Assembly (NCBI GenBank): GCA_934047225.1
Contig: OW204001.1
Span: 10,028,201-10,092,200, forward strand
DNA: 64,000 nucleotides
Origin: Ypsolopha sequella
Taxonomy: Eukaryota > Arthropoda > Insecta > Lepidoptera > Ypsolophidae
Reading direction: 5' to 3'
Under the pieces are notes generated by a model, which did not search any database, was not told the DNA's origin, and saw nothing but the letters and a program-made list of their open reading frames with translations. Below are positions 54,391 through 64,000 of the stretch, one piece after another. The position numbers were made by a program, and so were the translations under genes. How positions within the stretch are numbered: position 1 is the stretch's first letter; the number at the start of each line of letters is the position of its first letter.

Positions 54391-54767
54391 GAATTTCAGT
54401 ATTTTTGTTTGAATACCTTCTATGGTAATAATAAAGTAGAAAAAAATTAATGTCTGTAATTTGACATTTTTGTGAAATTTTAAATGAAATGAGTAATTTA
54501 TTGGTATTGTACGGAGGCCAAATAAAAAATTTTTTAGAAGTTTTGTCTCTCTGTATGTAGTTATGTATTTTCCGTTTTAATTCGGGAAACAGTCAACGGA
54601 TTTGGATGCGGATTTCTTTATTATCATCATAGTAAACTTGTTCAGCATAAAAGTTTATAAGGAGTATTGATAAAATAACCACCAAGCCGAAAACGGGGCA
54701 AAGACTGAATAAACGCGGCTGGAGTGGCGGTAGAAAGGAGACTAGTAGACTATATAATACATAATAT
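54391..54767. other. Non-coding DNA
   Basis: Nothing recognised. Confidence 0.4.
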
Positions 54768-54769
54768 TA

Positions 54770-55188
54770 GGTCTTTACATATGAAATTGCCGTTTTCTAT
54801 AGAAAATTTTAAGGAAACTCAATTTTCAGTACTAACATTTTTGCATTTTTTTTTAGAAATGACAAATCCAAATTATGTTATTTCTTATTGAGACAACATT
54901 AAGCTAACAGCAACAAAAATTTAATTTTTGAAAAGTGTCAATAAAAAAAAATATTATGAATCTTATCATGGGAATGGATGGCACTTAGGACTCGCAAACT
55001 GTTTTGGAAGTTTTAATTTTTATAATCCAACTGAAAACAAAAACAAAATTTAATACGTAGATGTGAATACGTAATCTTGAAATCAACTTTCAAACAAAAC
55101 ACAAATAATTGAAATAGCTACTGAATTACAGGAATTATGAACTCATGAATCTGCAGGAAAATTTCGGCCATTTTAATATGTAAAGACC
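54770..55188. mobile_element. Non-autonomous derivative of the ISL2EU-like transposon (MITE)
   Basis: 419 bp. The left end GGTCTTTACATATGAAATTG and right end ATTTTAATATGTAAAGACC are terminal inverted repeats of about 25 bp, with TA on both sides (54768-54769 and 55189-55190). Roughly the first 340 bp align with the left end of the two-gene element (40373-40715), and ATTATGAACTCATGAATCT near the right end matches its right subterminal sequence (45877-45895). It is therefore an internal-deletion derivative that lost both genes. Confidence 0.85.
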
Positions 55189-55190
55189 TA

Positions 55191-55534
55191 GACATTTTAT
55201 TTTCCTAACTAGTTTAGTTTGACCGAAATAGATCCCATTACAAAAAAGGTCTAAAACTGACAACTTTGATGGCCCTCTATTTTTTATTTTTGAAGACAAA
55301 AAAGAATATTTTGATATTCATTTTTACCTTGCGCTGGATAATTAGTAAAATAAAAATGAAAATTTCATAAAAATGAATATAAAATATACAAATAAAATGA
55401 GTTGTAGACAATGACACCTACATGCCAAGGTAATTAAATATTTTTTTTACCTCCTTTTTCATATGAATTCTCCCAATTTTTTCATTGCATTTTTAATTAA
55501 ACATTTTTAAATTTTTGGTCAACATTCTACACAC
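55191..55534. other. AT-rich non-coding DNA
   Basis: Nothing recognised. Confidence 0.4.
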
Positions 55535-55662
55535 TATATCAAAATTGTATGTCTGTAACACATTTGTACGGACGAACAGACGGACTAACAGATGGACACT
55601 GGAAAGCAGTGTGACATTAATACGGCTCCGTTTTGCCCTTTGGGTACGGAACCCTAAGAACT
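55535..55662 (-). repeat. TTAGGGTTCCGTACCC-type repeat (reverse)
   Basis: Ends GCCCTTTGGGTACGGAACCCTAA with GGACGAACAGACGGACTAAC upstream. This is the reversed counterpart of the block at 29950 (GGGTTCCGTA ... GTCCGTCCGTCC). Confidence 0.6.
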
Positions 55663-55871
55663 AGGTACGGTCTTCAACACGTTATGGCAAACCAGGTAGT
55701 TCCTACTACCTCCGTGTACAGATGATAATCGTTTAAACAGGTGGCGTGTGACCGTGCATACCTGAAAAGCGTTGAAAACGAATTATGAGCTCAAAACACG
55801 CGATGGATTACAGCACATTTTCATCCGTACCCTTCTTCATAATTCCACACTTATTTTAATATTAATGAATA
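55663..55871. other. Non-coding DNA
   Basis: Nothing recognised. Confidence 0.4.
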
Positions 55872-56165
55872 GCGGCGGTAGCTCAGACGGTAGAGCGCTG
55901 GCCTCTCAATCTTGAAACCCAGGTTTGATCCTTGGTCGGGCATGCACCAATGAGTTTTTTTGAATTATTGTATTTGTACAACGTAAAACTACCACTTGCT
56001 AAACGGTGAAGGAAAACATGGTAAGGAAATCTGCATGGCCTAAAAAGCGTGTATTTGTGCCCCAAGTACGGCGATAGGACTCACCGCTCATCACGTTTGG
56101 ACGTAATAATCATCGGTGAAACGTGGGTGTACCGAGTGGGAACATGTGTGACACCCCATCAATAG
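55872..56165 (+). mobile_element. tRNA-derived SINE, near full length
   Basis: The clearest head of the family: GCGGCGGTAGCTCAGACGGT (A box) and AGGTTTGATCCTTGG (B box), then ACCACTTGCTAAACGGTGAA, AAAAAGCGTGTATTTGTGCC, GTACGGCGATAGGACTCACC and GGGTGTACCGAGTGGGAACA. The extreme tail is cut short. Confidence 0.8.
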
Positions 56166-56589
56166 AGTGAGAGCGAGCACGTATCACGCGCTATCGAGCT
56201 CGATATGGTCTGCTATGCTAAGCTAGCTGATCTCTTACTATGAACATGAAAATTAAGAACAAAAACAAAAAAAAAACAATAAACGAAAATAAATTTGGAT
56301 TGTATATTTAGCAAAAAATGCACTTGTATCTATATTTTAACATTACATAGACAGATTTTTATTTCCACGGTCATACGGGAACCTTCAAATATAATGCAGA
56401 ATTTTCTATAATTTCCATCACCGTCCTGAAAGGGCCACCTCTGCCAGTGCCTTGTTGGGCTAGGACAATTTGTCGGCAACCTTATTAGTCATCAGAGCCA
56501 AATAACAACAGTAAAACGATTGAGATATCTTTTGAGAGCCTATTTTTGAAACTTAAATTATTAACTGATAATAATAACTAAATAAACTT
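56166..56589. other. Non-coding DNA
   Basis: Nothing recognised. Confidence 0.4.
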
Positions 56590-56875
56590 TCAGCTCACAG
56601 GCAAAAACCTAGGAGTCCCGCCATGCCTAGGACCGACGGATGGCGGTATATCCATCCCTAACAGCTGGGCCTTATATAGAACAGACTGGTGACGGGCAGC
56701 GGCGTCACTGGTGTGAGGTTCCGGCACCGCGCTCACCAACCCGCCTGCCCAGCGTGTGTGAGTATGGGCAATTCTTCCAGGATGACCGCCGGGAGTAGCA
56801 AAGTCCTCGAAAGGCTTAATGTCCAGCAGTGGACGAACAAGGGTGATGGATGGACGGATGGAAGTAAAGTTTAGT
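56590..56875 (+). repeat. Retrotransposon 3' fragment (RTE-like tail)
   Basis: GGCGGTATATCCATCCCTAA, ACCGCGCTCACCAACCCGCC, GAAAGGCTTAATGTCCAGCA and GTGGACGAACAAGGGTGATG, then a GGATGGACGGATGG microsatellite tail. Matches 34300-34740. Confidence 0.6.
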
Positions 56876-58235
56876 AAAATTTCACATTCTAATTAAATTT
56901 TAGGTTAAATTAGAATGATTAATACTTAAACTGAATAAAACTTGATGTCGTATAATGATCTCATTTAATGATAAAAATAACCCCCCGCGGCCCGCCCGTC
57001 TCTCGTCACCCGACCGATCAACAATGCAATTGGTCATTTGTGGCAGAGGGGCTCACCACAGAGCACTCAAGGGGCCAAACCACAGAACTAGCCAAACCGA
57101 CCACTGGCCTAGGAAATTCAAACCTGGATGTTAGCACAACCATTTAGAAACGATGTAGGTAGACCCATCTATCAATCGATCCATAATAAAAAAAAAATAG
57201 TCTTTGTCTGTGGTGTAACGGCCATTCTTCTTCTCCGCCATGGATTTAACCTCTTTCCTTTACTTTCTTTCACTTTCCCAAATATCATCCATTCTTTGAT
57301 ATTTTTTGTCCTGTTAAGTGCCCTTTCATCTTTTTTCTTTTATTTTCTGTTTTATTATTTTATTTTGATTATAACACTTTTTGCACATTTACACAAATAA
57401 CTTAAAAGACAAAAGAAACAATTAAACATGGTGTACAAGGGCGGCACTTATTGCTAATAGCAATATCTCCTTTATACTTCCCTTTTCCATTAACAATACA
57501 ATTCCGATGAGTCCAGTTAAAATAATTTCAACAATTTGTTCCAAAATAAAGAAATTAATGCCACTGATATTCGCAGGCATACTTCTCCCTTCTCATAACA
57601 CGCATGACTTAACGGGTTACGGAGTGTTTTCGAAGTGTGGGTAAATATAATGTAGGCCGGGTAAATTTTGCATTTCTGAAAGGCTCTGTTGGAATTACGA
57701 ATAAAATAAATTGCATATTATAAATTACGACAAAAATAATAATTAATTATAATTAAATACTATTAAAATAATTAATATTACTTCAGTTTAATTATAATTA
57801 TATGTAAGTATGAGATACTAAAAGCTTTTTTGCCACAGCTAGTGTGTAAAATAAAATTTGTTCGCAGTGTAGACAAAAATATGATATTTAGGTAATATTT
57901 ATTCCCATGGGTCTCCATAATAGTAATTGACACGGAGAGATAAAGAAAGAAAACTTTTAAAAGCATAAGCAAGTTGACTAAACTTTCATGTTTAATGTTC
58001 GTGATAATATCTTGACACGCGGCAGCGTGTCCAGGGCCGAGTTCGAAGAAGAAAACGCCGCCGGGCGCATCAGCCGTGTGTTATATTACACGACCCATTT
58101 CGATCTACTTTCAACTCCTTCATAACTCATTTCTATGAAGTTCAAATTCTGCGTATGGGCATGTAAAATTAAGGTCACCGAAAGTAACTATAATCCTAAT
58201 TTTCATAAATTAAACTAAAAAAAATTATAAAGATT
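56876..58235. other. Non-coding DNA
   Basis: No gene recognised. A GC-rich patch (CCCCCCGCGGCCCGCCCGTC) at about 56981-57000 stands out. The hydrophobic open frame at 57128-57400 is low-complexity T-rich sequence. Confidence 0.4.
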
Positions 58236-58531
58236 TAATTGGGAGCCAAGGTTTATGGAGGTTCCTTCAGTCATAGATAACTACAATAATGTACAACGTT
58301 CTTCACTTGTTTTAAAATAAAGTCCTTGTTACTGAATATATATAACTTGGCATGTTTTCACAGTCAATTACTTTCATGTGTGATGTAACTGTTTAAAATC
58401 TAGCTGTGAGAACTTGCCAAGTTCTATATATTCAGTAACAAGGTCTTTATTTTAAAACAAGTAAAGAACGTTGTACATTACTGTGGTTATGTATAACTGA
58501 AGGAACCTCCATAAACCTTGGCACCCAATTT
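58236..58531. mobile_element. Long inverted-repeat element (arms about 115 bp)
   Basis: AATTGGGAGCCAAGGTTTATGG at the left is mirrored by CCATAAACCTTGGCACCCAATT at the right. The arms continue through TGTACAACGTTCTTCACTTG and CTTGTTACTGAATATATA with roughly six mismatches, around about 60 bp of unique loop. It is non-coding. Parts of the right arm and beyond recur at 62945-63240. Confidence 0.85.
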
Positions 58532-58735
58532 GATCTCAAATCTTTTTTTGGCGAAGCCGATAATCCTGCACTGCCTTTGTACTGAACTTGGCCCCTTTTT
58601 CACATTCATGTTTTTGGTGGGATTTAGATATCTTGGGAATACCACGTTTACTTGGGTAAGTCTAGGTTCACCCATACTTTGGATATCACCCGTGACATGT
58701 ACAAATAAAATTCTATACAGAAGCGCTGACAACAT
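58532..58735 (-). repeat. Dispersed repeat continuing from the inverted-repeat arm
   Basis: GATAATCCTGCACTGCCTTTGTACTGAACT and TTTTTCACATTCATGTTTTTGG recur at 63180-63260. On the reverse strand both give a related frame (RQCRIIGFAKKRFEIKLGAK). A retrotransposon origin is likely; the family is not identified. Confidence 0.5.
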
Positions 58736-58849
58736 TCCAATACGAAAAAATTCCCGTATGAGCTAAACATCTCCTGGAGTAGAATGCATTGAGAAAACGT
58801 GTTCTTGAATTGAAGGCATTGAGAACAGATATGAAGGAAAAATGCTAAA

Positions 58850-59130
58850 AAAAAAGACATGATCTTGCTCCGTTTCTTGCCCTTCTTCTTAGCAACACTA
58901 ATCGAATGGGCGGAGGTAGGCATTTATTTATATATGTAACTTATTAGTGTTGAATTATATATTTTACCTATCATTTGAATCGTACATATATATATTGCTG
59001 CATAAACTAAACAAACCTCTAATTCAGTTAATGTTCGTTTATTATTTTATTAAATATACTTTTATAAGATTAAATTTGACTCGTAAAATCTACCTACTTT
59101 ACAAAATAAACTATTTGAATTTGAATAATG
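58850..59130 (+). repeat. LINE 3' UTR copy (forward)
   Basis: AAAAGACATGATCTTGCTCC, TTCTTAGCAACACTAATCGA and ATGGGCGGAGGTAGGCATTT, ending AAAATAAACTATTTGAATTTGAA. This is the forward-strand counterpart of the tails at 18010 and 22555, lacking the middle GATCATTGAACC block. Confidence 0.65.
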
Positions 59131-59164
59131 TACAGGCTTGAAATCTAAAGTTTATTTAAAAAAT

Positions 59165-59535
59165 AAAATAAATAAATCGTCACGACATGAATCCCCGAGG
59201 GGTTGTCAGAGGTGTTCCGAGTGTGAACTGTGAAATGTAAGTCAGAGTCGAGTCGAGTCCAGACTCTGTACACCCGCGTTTCTCTGACGATTATTACGTC
59301 CTAACGTGACGGGCGAAGAACCCTATCGCCGTACTTCGGGCACAAATAACTACACTATTTTTATGGCATGCAAGTTTCCTTACGATGTTTTCCTTCACCG
59401 TTTAGCAAGTGGTAAGTAAGAAAAAATCGCATGCACATAACTTCAGAAAAACTCATTGGGGCATCCCCGACCGGGGATCGAACCTAGATCTCCAGATTGA
59501 GAGGCGAGCATTCTACCCCTGATCTACCGCAGCTT
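59165..59535 (-). mobile_element. tRNA-derived SINE, full length (reverse strand)
   Basis: In forward reading it runs TCGTCACGACATGAATCCCC (tail), GACGATTATTACGTCCTAAC, CTTACGATGTTTTCCTTCAC, GACCGGGGATCGAACCTAGA (complement of the B box) and TTCTACCCCTGATCTACCGC (complement of the A box). It is the most complete copy in the window. An A/T-rich run lies at its 3' edge. Confidence 0.8.
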
Positions 59536-60474
59536 TTTTTAAAGTGTGTTTTAATTTTCAATATGCTATAAGAATCCGCTTTCACCGCCTTTCAAGTCTT
59601 CTACCACTACAGGTGCAAGAACTCAAAAGGCCGGTGTATGGAAGCTATAGTTATTCAAGCTCAATCTTTTTGCGTTATCACTTTTCAGTGGGGATCAAAG
59701 TCAACCCTCTATTCGATTTCAACCCAGTATCTCCTGGGCTGAAATGCGACTACTGAACTACAGACTACAGAGGTCACAGAATTGGTAACTACGTCTCATT
59801 ATGAGTAAATGAACTACGTGCTCTTTAGAAGCCACATATCGATAGTCTGCACCCTTACAGAAATAGTGTAAGTTTATTTTTTTCAAAACAACCGGGTTCG
59901 ATTCCCGAGCTGAGTACAGTTTTTTTTTTAAATGTATGAATGCAGTTTTTCTTGTTAACTATCAAAATCAATGACATGGTTCCTAAGAACAGATCTTCGT
60001 ATGTCTTATAGCTTTAGACTTTCCCATACTGACCTATTTAAATGAGACACCCTGTAATTGTATATGTATGTGCAATTCTATCCCTCAGCCAAGTTTGTCT
60101 ACTGCTGAACATAGGCCTTTCCGGGATTTCACCACCTTGGTGTTTCATTAATTACAATAAGGCGGGTTTTTTACAATCTACCTCCTAGAGGGCTCTTAAC
60201 AGAAAGTTTGCAATTATCCGGACCTTTTTGCAAAATTCTCAAAATTTTCACGTTGATCCGTTTTTTCCGATTATCCTGCGACATCGATATCGATAAAAAA
60301 AATTGATAATTTCAAGCCCTAACGTACGTGTAAATTATGTTGATGAAAAATATTTCCCCCAAAATCATGCAAAAAACCCACTTACACATTTTTGAGCCGC
60401 CGCCATTGTTGTGCTTCACTAGTTGCTTAGCGTCGACTACGTTCGGGAATTTATGCCTTCGTGTCCATAGTATT
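59536..60474. other. Non-coding DNA with tRNA-like and RTE-like scraps
   Basis: AACCGGGTTCGATTCCCGAG at 59890-59909 is a lone B box. GTCTACTGCTGAACATAGGCCTTTCC at about 60097-60122 resembles the reversed GGCCTATGTCCAGCAGT tail of RTE-type repeats. No gene is recognised. Confidence 0.45.
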
Positions 60475-60717
60475 TGTGCTTAGTGCTTACTTACCACTTG
60501 CTAACGGTGAAGGAAAACATCGTAAGGAAACCTGCATGCCCTAAAAAGCGTGTATTTGAACCCGAAGAACGGCGATAGGCGATAGGGTTGGAACGTAATA
60601 ATCGTTGGTGAAATGCGGGTGTACCGAGTGTGACTTGCATTTCACAGATCACAATCGCAACATCTCTAACACCTCCTTGGGGATTAATGTCGTGATGATA
60701 TATTTATTCATATTAAT
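60475..60717 (+). mobile_element. SINE, head missing
   Basis: ACTTACCACTTGCTAACGGT, AAACATCGTAAGGAAACCTG, AAAAGCGTGTATTTGAACCC and GGATTAATGTCGTGATGATATA. The tRNA-like head is absent, so the copy is 5'-truncated. Confidence 0.75.
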
Positions 60718-61899
60718 TAGTACAAACTTAACTCGGGTATAACTGTTAGCATACCCGTAACTGTTTCCACTTTCACTACACAATTTTCAACTACTGTTTC
60801 TTTTTAAGCCAATAATTTGCATATATTTTTAGTTAACAGTAAAAAAATTTAGTGGAGGAATGGAAATAAATACCCGTAAAAAAACATATGCCTGAAAACA
60901 TTTTCCGAAGTTGAACAAACAAGTTTGAGAGATATTTGACTTGCATATTGAAACCATCACAGAGAGCTGTTTGTTTTCTTGCACTGAGTCTAGTCATATT
61001 TCATTGCAACTGGATGAATATGAAAGGTTTCCTATTTGTTCGAATGATTCCCAACAGACTTTACGAACAGTTTTGATTCGGGTAATATTTAACACGGAAT
61101 CAAGCACTTCAATAGATTCAAGCATTATTTATTTACCTCGTTTGTTAGGACTGTCAATTTTGATTGTTTTCTTTGTAGGCTGGTTCGCTTTTCTCAAAAA
61201 CGGCCATTTTATGACTTCTAGCGGCATGGAGGGTAACATTTGGCCAAATGAGCTATTTTTACTAATTTGGACTTGCTGAAGGCCCAAATCTTGACCGCAA
61301 GTTCAGAATTCAAGATGGCGGACGTTTCCTTGACGTTACGATAAATATACGATATTATCCCTCTCCCGGGACTTTTTTTTATCTAGGGTTATTTTTGTGG
61401 TAAAACGCTATAGACTTAGGATATTAATACTTGTAAAACTGTTTAAACTGTGTTAAATTCTCGTAAACGGATAATAAAAAATAAAGGTATATATACTGGC
61501 GTTCCAACATCAAAATTCTTGTTCAGCAGGTCCGATTTAGTAAAAAACCGGGAGGACTCTTATAAGTACGTATAAGTATATGTATATTTTGGAAAAAATA
61601 GGGGGGATGCCTCTGCCAAGAGGGGGGGTTCCAGAAATTAATAGCTTTTCTTCATTAAATTTTTTTCAAAATTAAAAATTTCAAGTTTATTTTAGAATAG
61701 ATAAAGGAAGAACTCGTATATTAAGTATATGTATAATGGGAGGTATAATGGGAGGGGAGGGACGATCCCTGGGTGGTAATGAAAGGGTTTCTCTTGAAAA
61801 ATAAAACATAACCTCACTTATTTTGACTCCGTAACTTTAAAAACCCAAATTACTTCCGCAATTGCTTCGGCGCTGCGGGAAGTGCAGCCCCTTCACTCT
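60718..61899. other. Non-coding DNA
   Basis: No recognised gene. The open frame at 60941-61279 has a hydrophobic stretch but no family signature. A G-run lies at 61622-61630. Confidence 0.4.
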
Positions 61900-62130
61900 T
61901 GCGTAACAATATTCGTTAGTATTCGTATAATAAAGAGATACACTGACCGCCTGTATATAATTGCACCATGTTTAAAATTGTAAACCACACTTTCAAGATT
62001 TTTGTGTGCTTTTGTTAGCAGATTTGGCACATTTGACTTTTTATTGATAAGTCGCATGTTGAATGACGTTTCAAATATAATAATCAGCTCACACTTAATT
62101 TTAATTTTTATCGAAATTTGGAATGTACTA
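61900..62130. repeat. Diverged relative of the 548-bp TA-flanked MITE
   Basis: ATTTGGCACATTTGACTTTTTATTGATAAGTCGCATGTTGAATGACG and CTCACACTTAATTTTAATTTTTATCGAAATTTGGAATGTAC match the right third of 27822-28369. The termini are not preserved. Confidence 0.5.
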
Positions 62131-62403
62131 TAACGAGCTAGCCAGGATTCTTTTTGAATAATACGATTATTATATTGCACTTTGGGTCTTTGTTTTATTC
62201 CTTTTCTCACTTTTTCTCACTGTTTAACATGGGTATAAATTAAGGTAGGGGAACTCTGAGCTTCATAGAACACTCGCTTGTCGTGCCGGAGGCACTACGA
62301 CGATAAATTAAGTATATTTAAAGAAAACGACACCGTGTCTCCAAGGAGGATCCAATGGAAAGTCACCTTTACTTCGAGAGGACTCCAGAAGGAATCTTAT
62401 AGA

Positions 62404-62427
62404 GAGAATGAATGAATGAATGAATGA
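62404..62427. repeat. (GAAT)n microsatellite
   Basis: About five GAAT/AATG units. Confidence 0.7.
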
Positions 62428-62436
62428 TTTTGAACC

Positions 62437-62492
62437 TGCGGCCTCCTGCTTACATGACAAGTGCGCTAACGACTGCACTACCGAGGTTCGTA
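62437..62492 (-). repeat. tRNA-derived SINE head fragment
   Basis: The reverse strand reads CGAACCTCGGTAGTGCAGTCGTTAGCGCAC ... GCCGCAGGTTCA, an A box, anticodon-arm equivalent and B box in the right order. It resembles the tRNA-like unit at 38577 (CCTCGGTGGCGCAATTGGTAGCGCGCTTGTC). Confidence 0.5.
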
Positions 62493-62929
62493 TCTGGAAC
62501 GATGAATTTTTTCACCATACCTGTACACTGAATTTTTTGTAACTTATTGATATATTAGCTTCTAATGCACATACGGAACGCTCACGAGGGCATTATGTGA
62601 TTTCACGCCTTGCTCAGTCTGAAGAGAAGGTGCTGTCGTCTGTACTTATATTTTTAACTTCAATATAACAACTTTACTCAACTTTCTTCAGTTCTTTCTC
62701 TTCGTGCTCCACAACTTACATAAAACTACATTTTTCAAATGTACGGTCTCTAAACTATTGGCTCCTACATTTTTCGTAAACCAAGAAGTGGACTTCCAGA
62801 CAAACATTTCATTTTGAACCTCGCCGTCATGCAGAATTACACATATATACATAGTAATATATTATTATTCTCCCTGCTACAAACACATACACATATGTGC
62901 CTTTTTTAAGTTGCAAGTAGCAAGGACCC
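62493..62929. other. Non-coding DNA
   Basis: Nothing recognised. Confidence 0.4.
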
Positions 62930-63260
62930 TGACAAACATTTTTTTAAAACAAGTGAAGAATGTACAATGTGGCCGTTATGGCTGAAGGAATCTTCAAAGT
63001 ACCCGGAATAAAAGAGCTTGTATGACTAGATTGATGGAGGTGGAAGAGGCGAAAGAGGTGTGTCAGGATCGTAGAAGATGGAAATCTGTAGTCTCTGCCT
63101 ACACTTCTGGGAGACAGGCGTGAGTATATGTATGTATGTATGTATGAACCTCCATAAACTTCGGCACCCAATTTGATCTCAATTCTTTTTTCGGTGAATC
63201 CGACAATCCTGCACTGCTTTTGTACTGAACTCTGCCCTTTTTCACATTCATGTTTTTAGA
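62930..63260 (+). repeat. Mosaic of LINE C-terminal fragment and inverted-element arm
   Basis: AACAAGTGAAGAATGTACAATG and GAACCTCCATAAACTTCGGC match the arms of 58236-58531. Between them (about 63010-63121) is a LINE C-terminal fragment ending VCQDRRRWK...SGRQA-stop, followed by a (TATG)n run at 63126-63146. The LINE piece appears to have inserted into a copy of the inverted-repeat element. Confidence 0.55.
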
Positions 63261-63683
63261 GGGATATCATTAATTTTCGTAAAAGTTTATTAAAATGCTT
63301 ATTAGTATTTTACGAGCCTTATGCCCGCGGTTTCACCCGCACGAATGTAGTTAATGGCTATGTCCCTAGAAAACTGCCCGTCCCCAGGACGATGACAGGC
63401 TGTGTTGCCAGATAAACCCTAAACAAAACTTACCTCTTTATAATTATGAGTGTCGATTAGTGCATTGTCCGTCAAGTACAAATAAAACTCGTGCTCTACA
63501 AGTTAAAGCCCCGTACCTATCGTTTAAAACACCAATTTATTCCAAGTGCAGTTATAAAGGTCCAACTTAACTTGATACTTACGATTTATTAAACTCCATC
63601 TATCTAAAGCGTCTTTATAAGTTGGGCATTCTTAATTAATGGAATAATTAAATATAATTAATTTTATATTTTGCGTTTGATAT
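63261..63683. other. Non-coding DNA
   Basis: Nothing certain. TTATGCCCGCGGTTTCACCCGC near 63319 is a GC-rich scrap of a repeat type I associate with lepidopteran intergenic DNA. Confidence 0.35.
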
Positions 63684-63685
63684 TA

Positions 63686-64000
63686 GGTCTTCACATAGAA
63701 ATTGCCGTTTTCTACAGATAATTTGAAGAAAACTCAATTTTCAGTACTAACACTTTTGCATTTTTTTTAGGAATGACAAATCCAAATTATGTTATTTCTT
63801 ATTTATATGATCTTAAATGAAACAACATTTAGCTAACAGCAATATCAATTTAATTTTTGCAAAGCGTCAGCTGTACAAAAATATTACGAATCTTATCATG
63901 GAAATAGATGGCATTTAAGACGAACTGTTTTTGAAGATATAATTTTTATAATCATACTAAAAATAAAAATACAATTTAAAACTTATATGTAAAACTTTAA
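63686..64000. mobile_element. Second derivative of the ISL2EU-like transposon (cut by the window end)
   Basis: Starts TA-GGTCTTCACATAGAAATTG, then follows the same order as 54770 and 40373 (CCGTTTTCTACAG, CTCAATTTTCAGTACTAAC, GCTAACAGCAATATCAATTT, GAATCTTATCATGGAAATAGA). It runs off the window, so whether it is a MITE or another two-gene copy cannot be told. Confidence 0.75.

Noticed and set aside
57128..57400. Small membrane protein
   Set aside because: The hydrophobic frame comes from T-rich low-complexity DNA. There are no homologous features or splice context.
60941..61279. Host protein of 112 aa
   Set aside because: No recognisable domain, and the surroundings are repeat-rich. The open frame alone is not evidence.
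1..64000. Host gene exons
   Set aside because: I looked for multi-exon conserved proteins on both strands and recognised none. All identifiable protein similarity belongs to transposable elements.
1..64000. CRISPR array
   Set aside because: No regularly spaced short direct repeats with unique spacers. The only tandem arrays are micro- and minisatellites.

Overview
This 64 kb window reads as AT-rich, repeat-dense nuclear DNA of an insect, most likely a moth or butterfly. The evidence is indirect. There are tRNA-headed SINEs, non-LTR retrotransposon tails ending in TTTGAATTTGAA-type or GTGTACAATAAAG-type sequence, a TTAGGGTTCCGTA-type repeat, and many short palindromic MITEs, a mixture I associate with Lepidoptera. 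I found no convincing host gene exon, no true tRNA or rRNA gene and no CRISPR array. The window is either intergenic or lies inside a very long intron.

The centrepiece is about 40.37-45.92 kb: a two-gene DNA transposon whose convergent genes each have one intron and are both fully open. The forward gene encodes a THAP zinc finger joined to a helix-turn-helix and a DDE_4-type transposase (532 aa after splicing). The reverse gene encodes a zinc-finger plus YqaJ-type PD-(D/E)XK nuclease (430 aa after splicing). This architecture matches the ISL2EU/IS4EU type of eukaryotic DNA transposon. Two short non-autonomous relatives lie in the same window: a complete one at 54770-55188 and one cut by the window end at 63686-64000. 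They share the left end of the large element, and the complete one also shares its right subterminal sequence, so the source of a MITE family can be read directly.

At 3866-7740 is a very young non-autonomous LTR retrotransposon. It has two nearly identical 1.1 kb LTRs with TG...CA ends, a tRNA-type primer-binding site, an ATAA target duplication, and a non-coding interior carrying a 15/30-bp minisatellite.

Non-LTR retrotransposon remains are everywhere. Two related reverse transcriptase fragments are open at 15377-16330 and 23458-24876. A reverse-strand LINE at about 18010-19305 has lost its catalytic palm in frame. Many pieces are 3'-tail only. At least seven copies or fragments of one tRNA-derived SINE family occur (13.2, 15.2, 28.9, 36.2, 55.9, 59.3 and 60.5 kb).

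Short inverted-repeat elements fill much of the rest. They include a hAT-type MITE with an exact 8-bp target duplication at 51396-51645, a MITE with a TA duplication proven by an empty site elsewhere in the window (27822-28369 against 40080), a four-copy family headed by a foldback (12.3, 30.6, 36.7 and 46.9 kb), and a perfect 65-bp palindrome at 25340-25404. Many are nested, so the window is layered transposon-into-transposon insertion.
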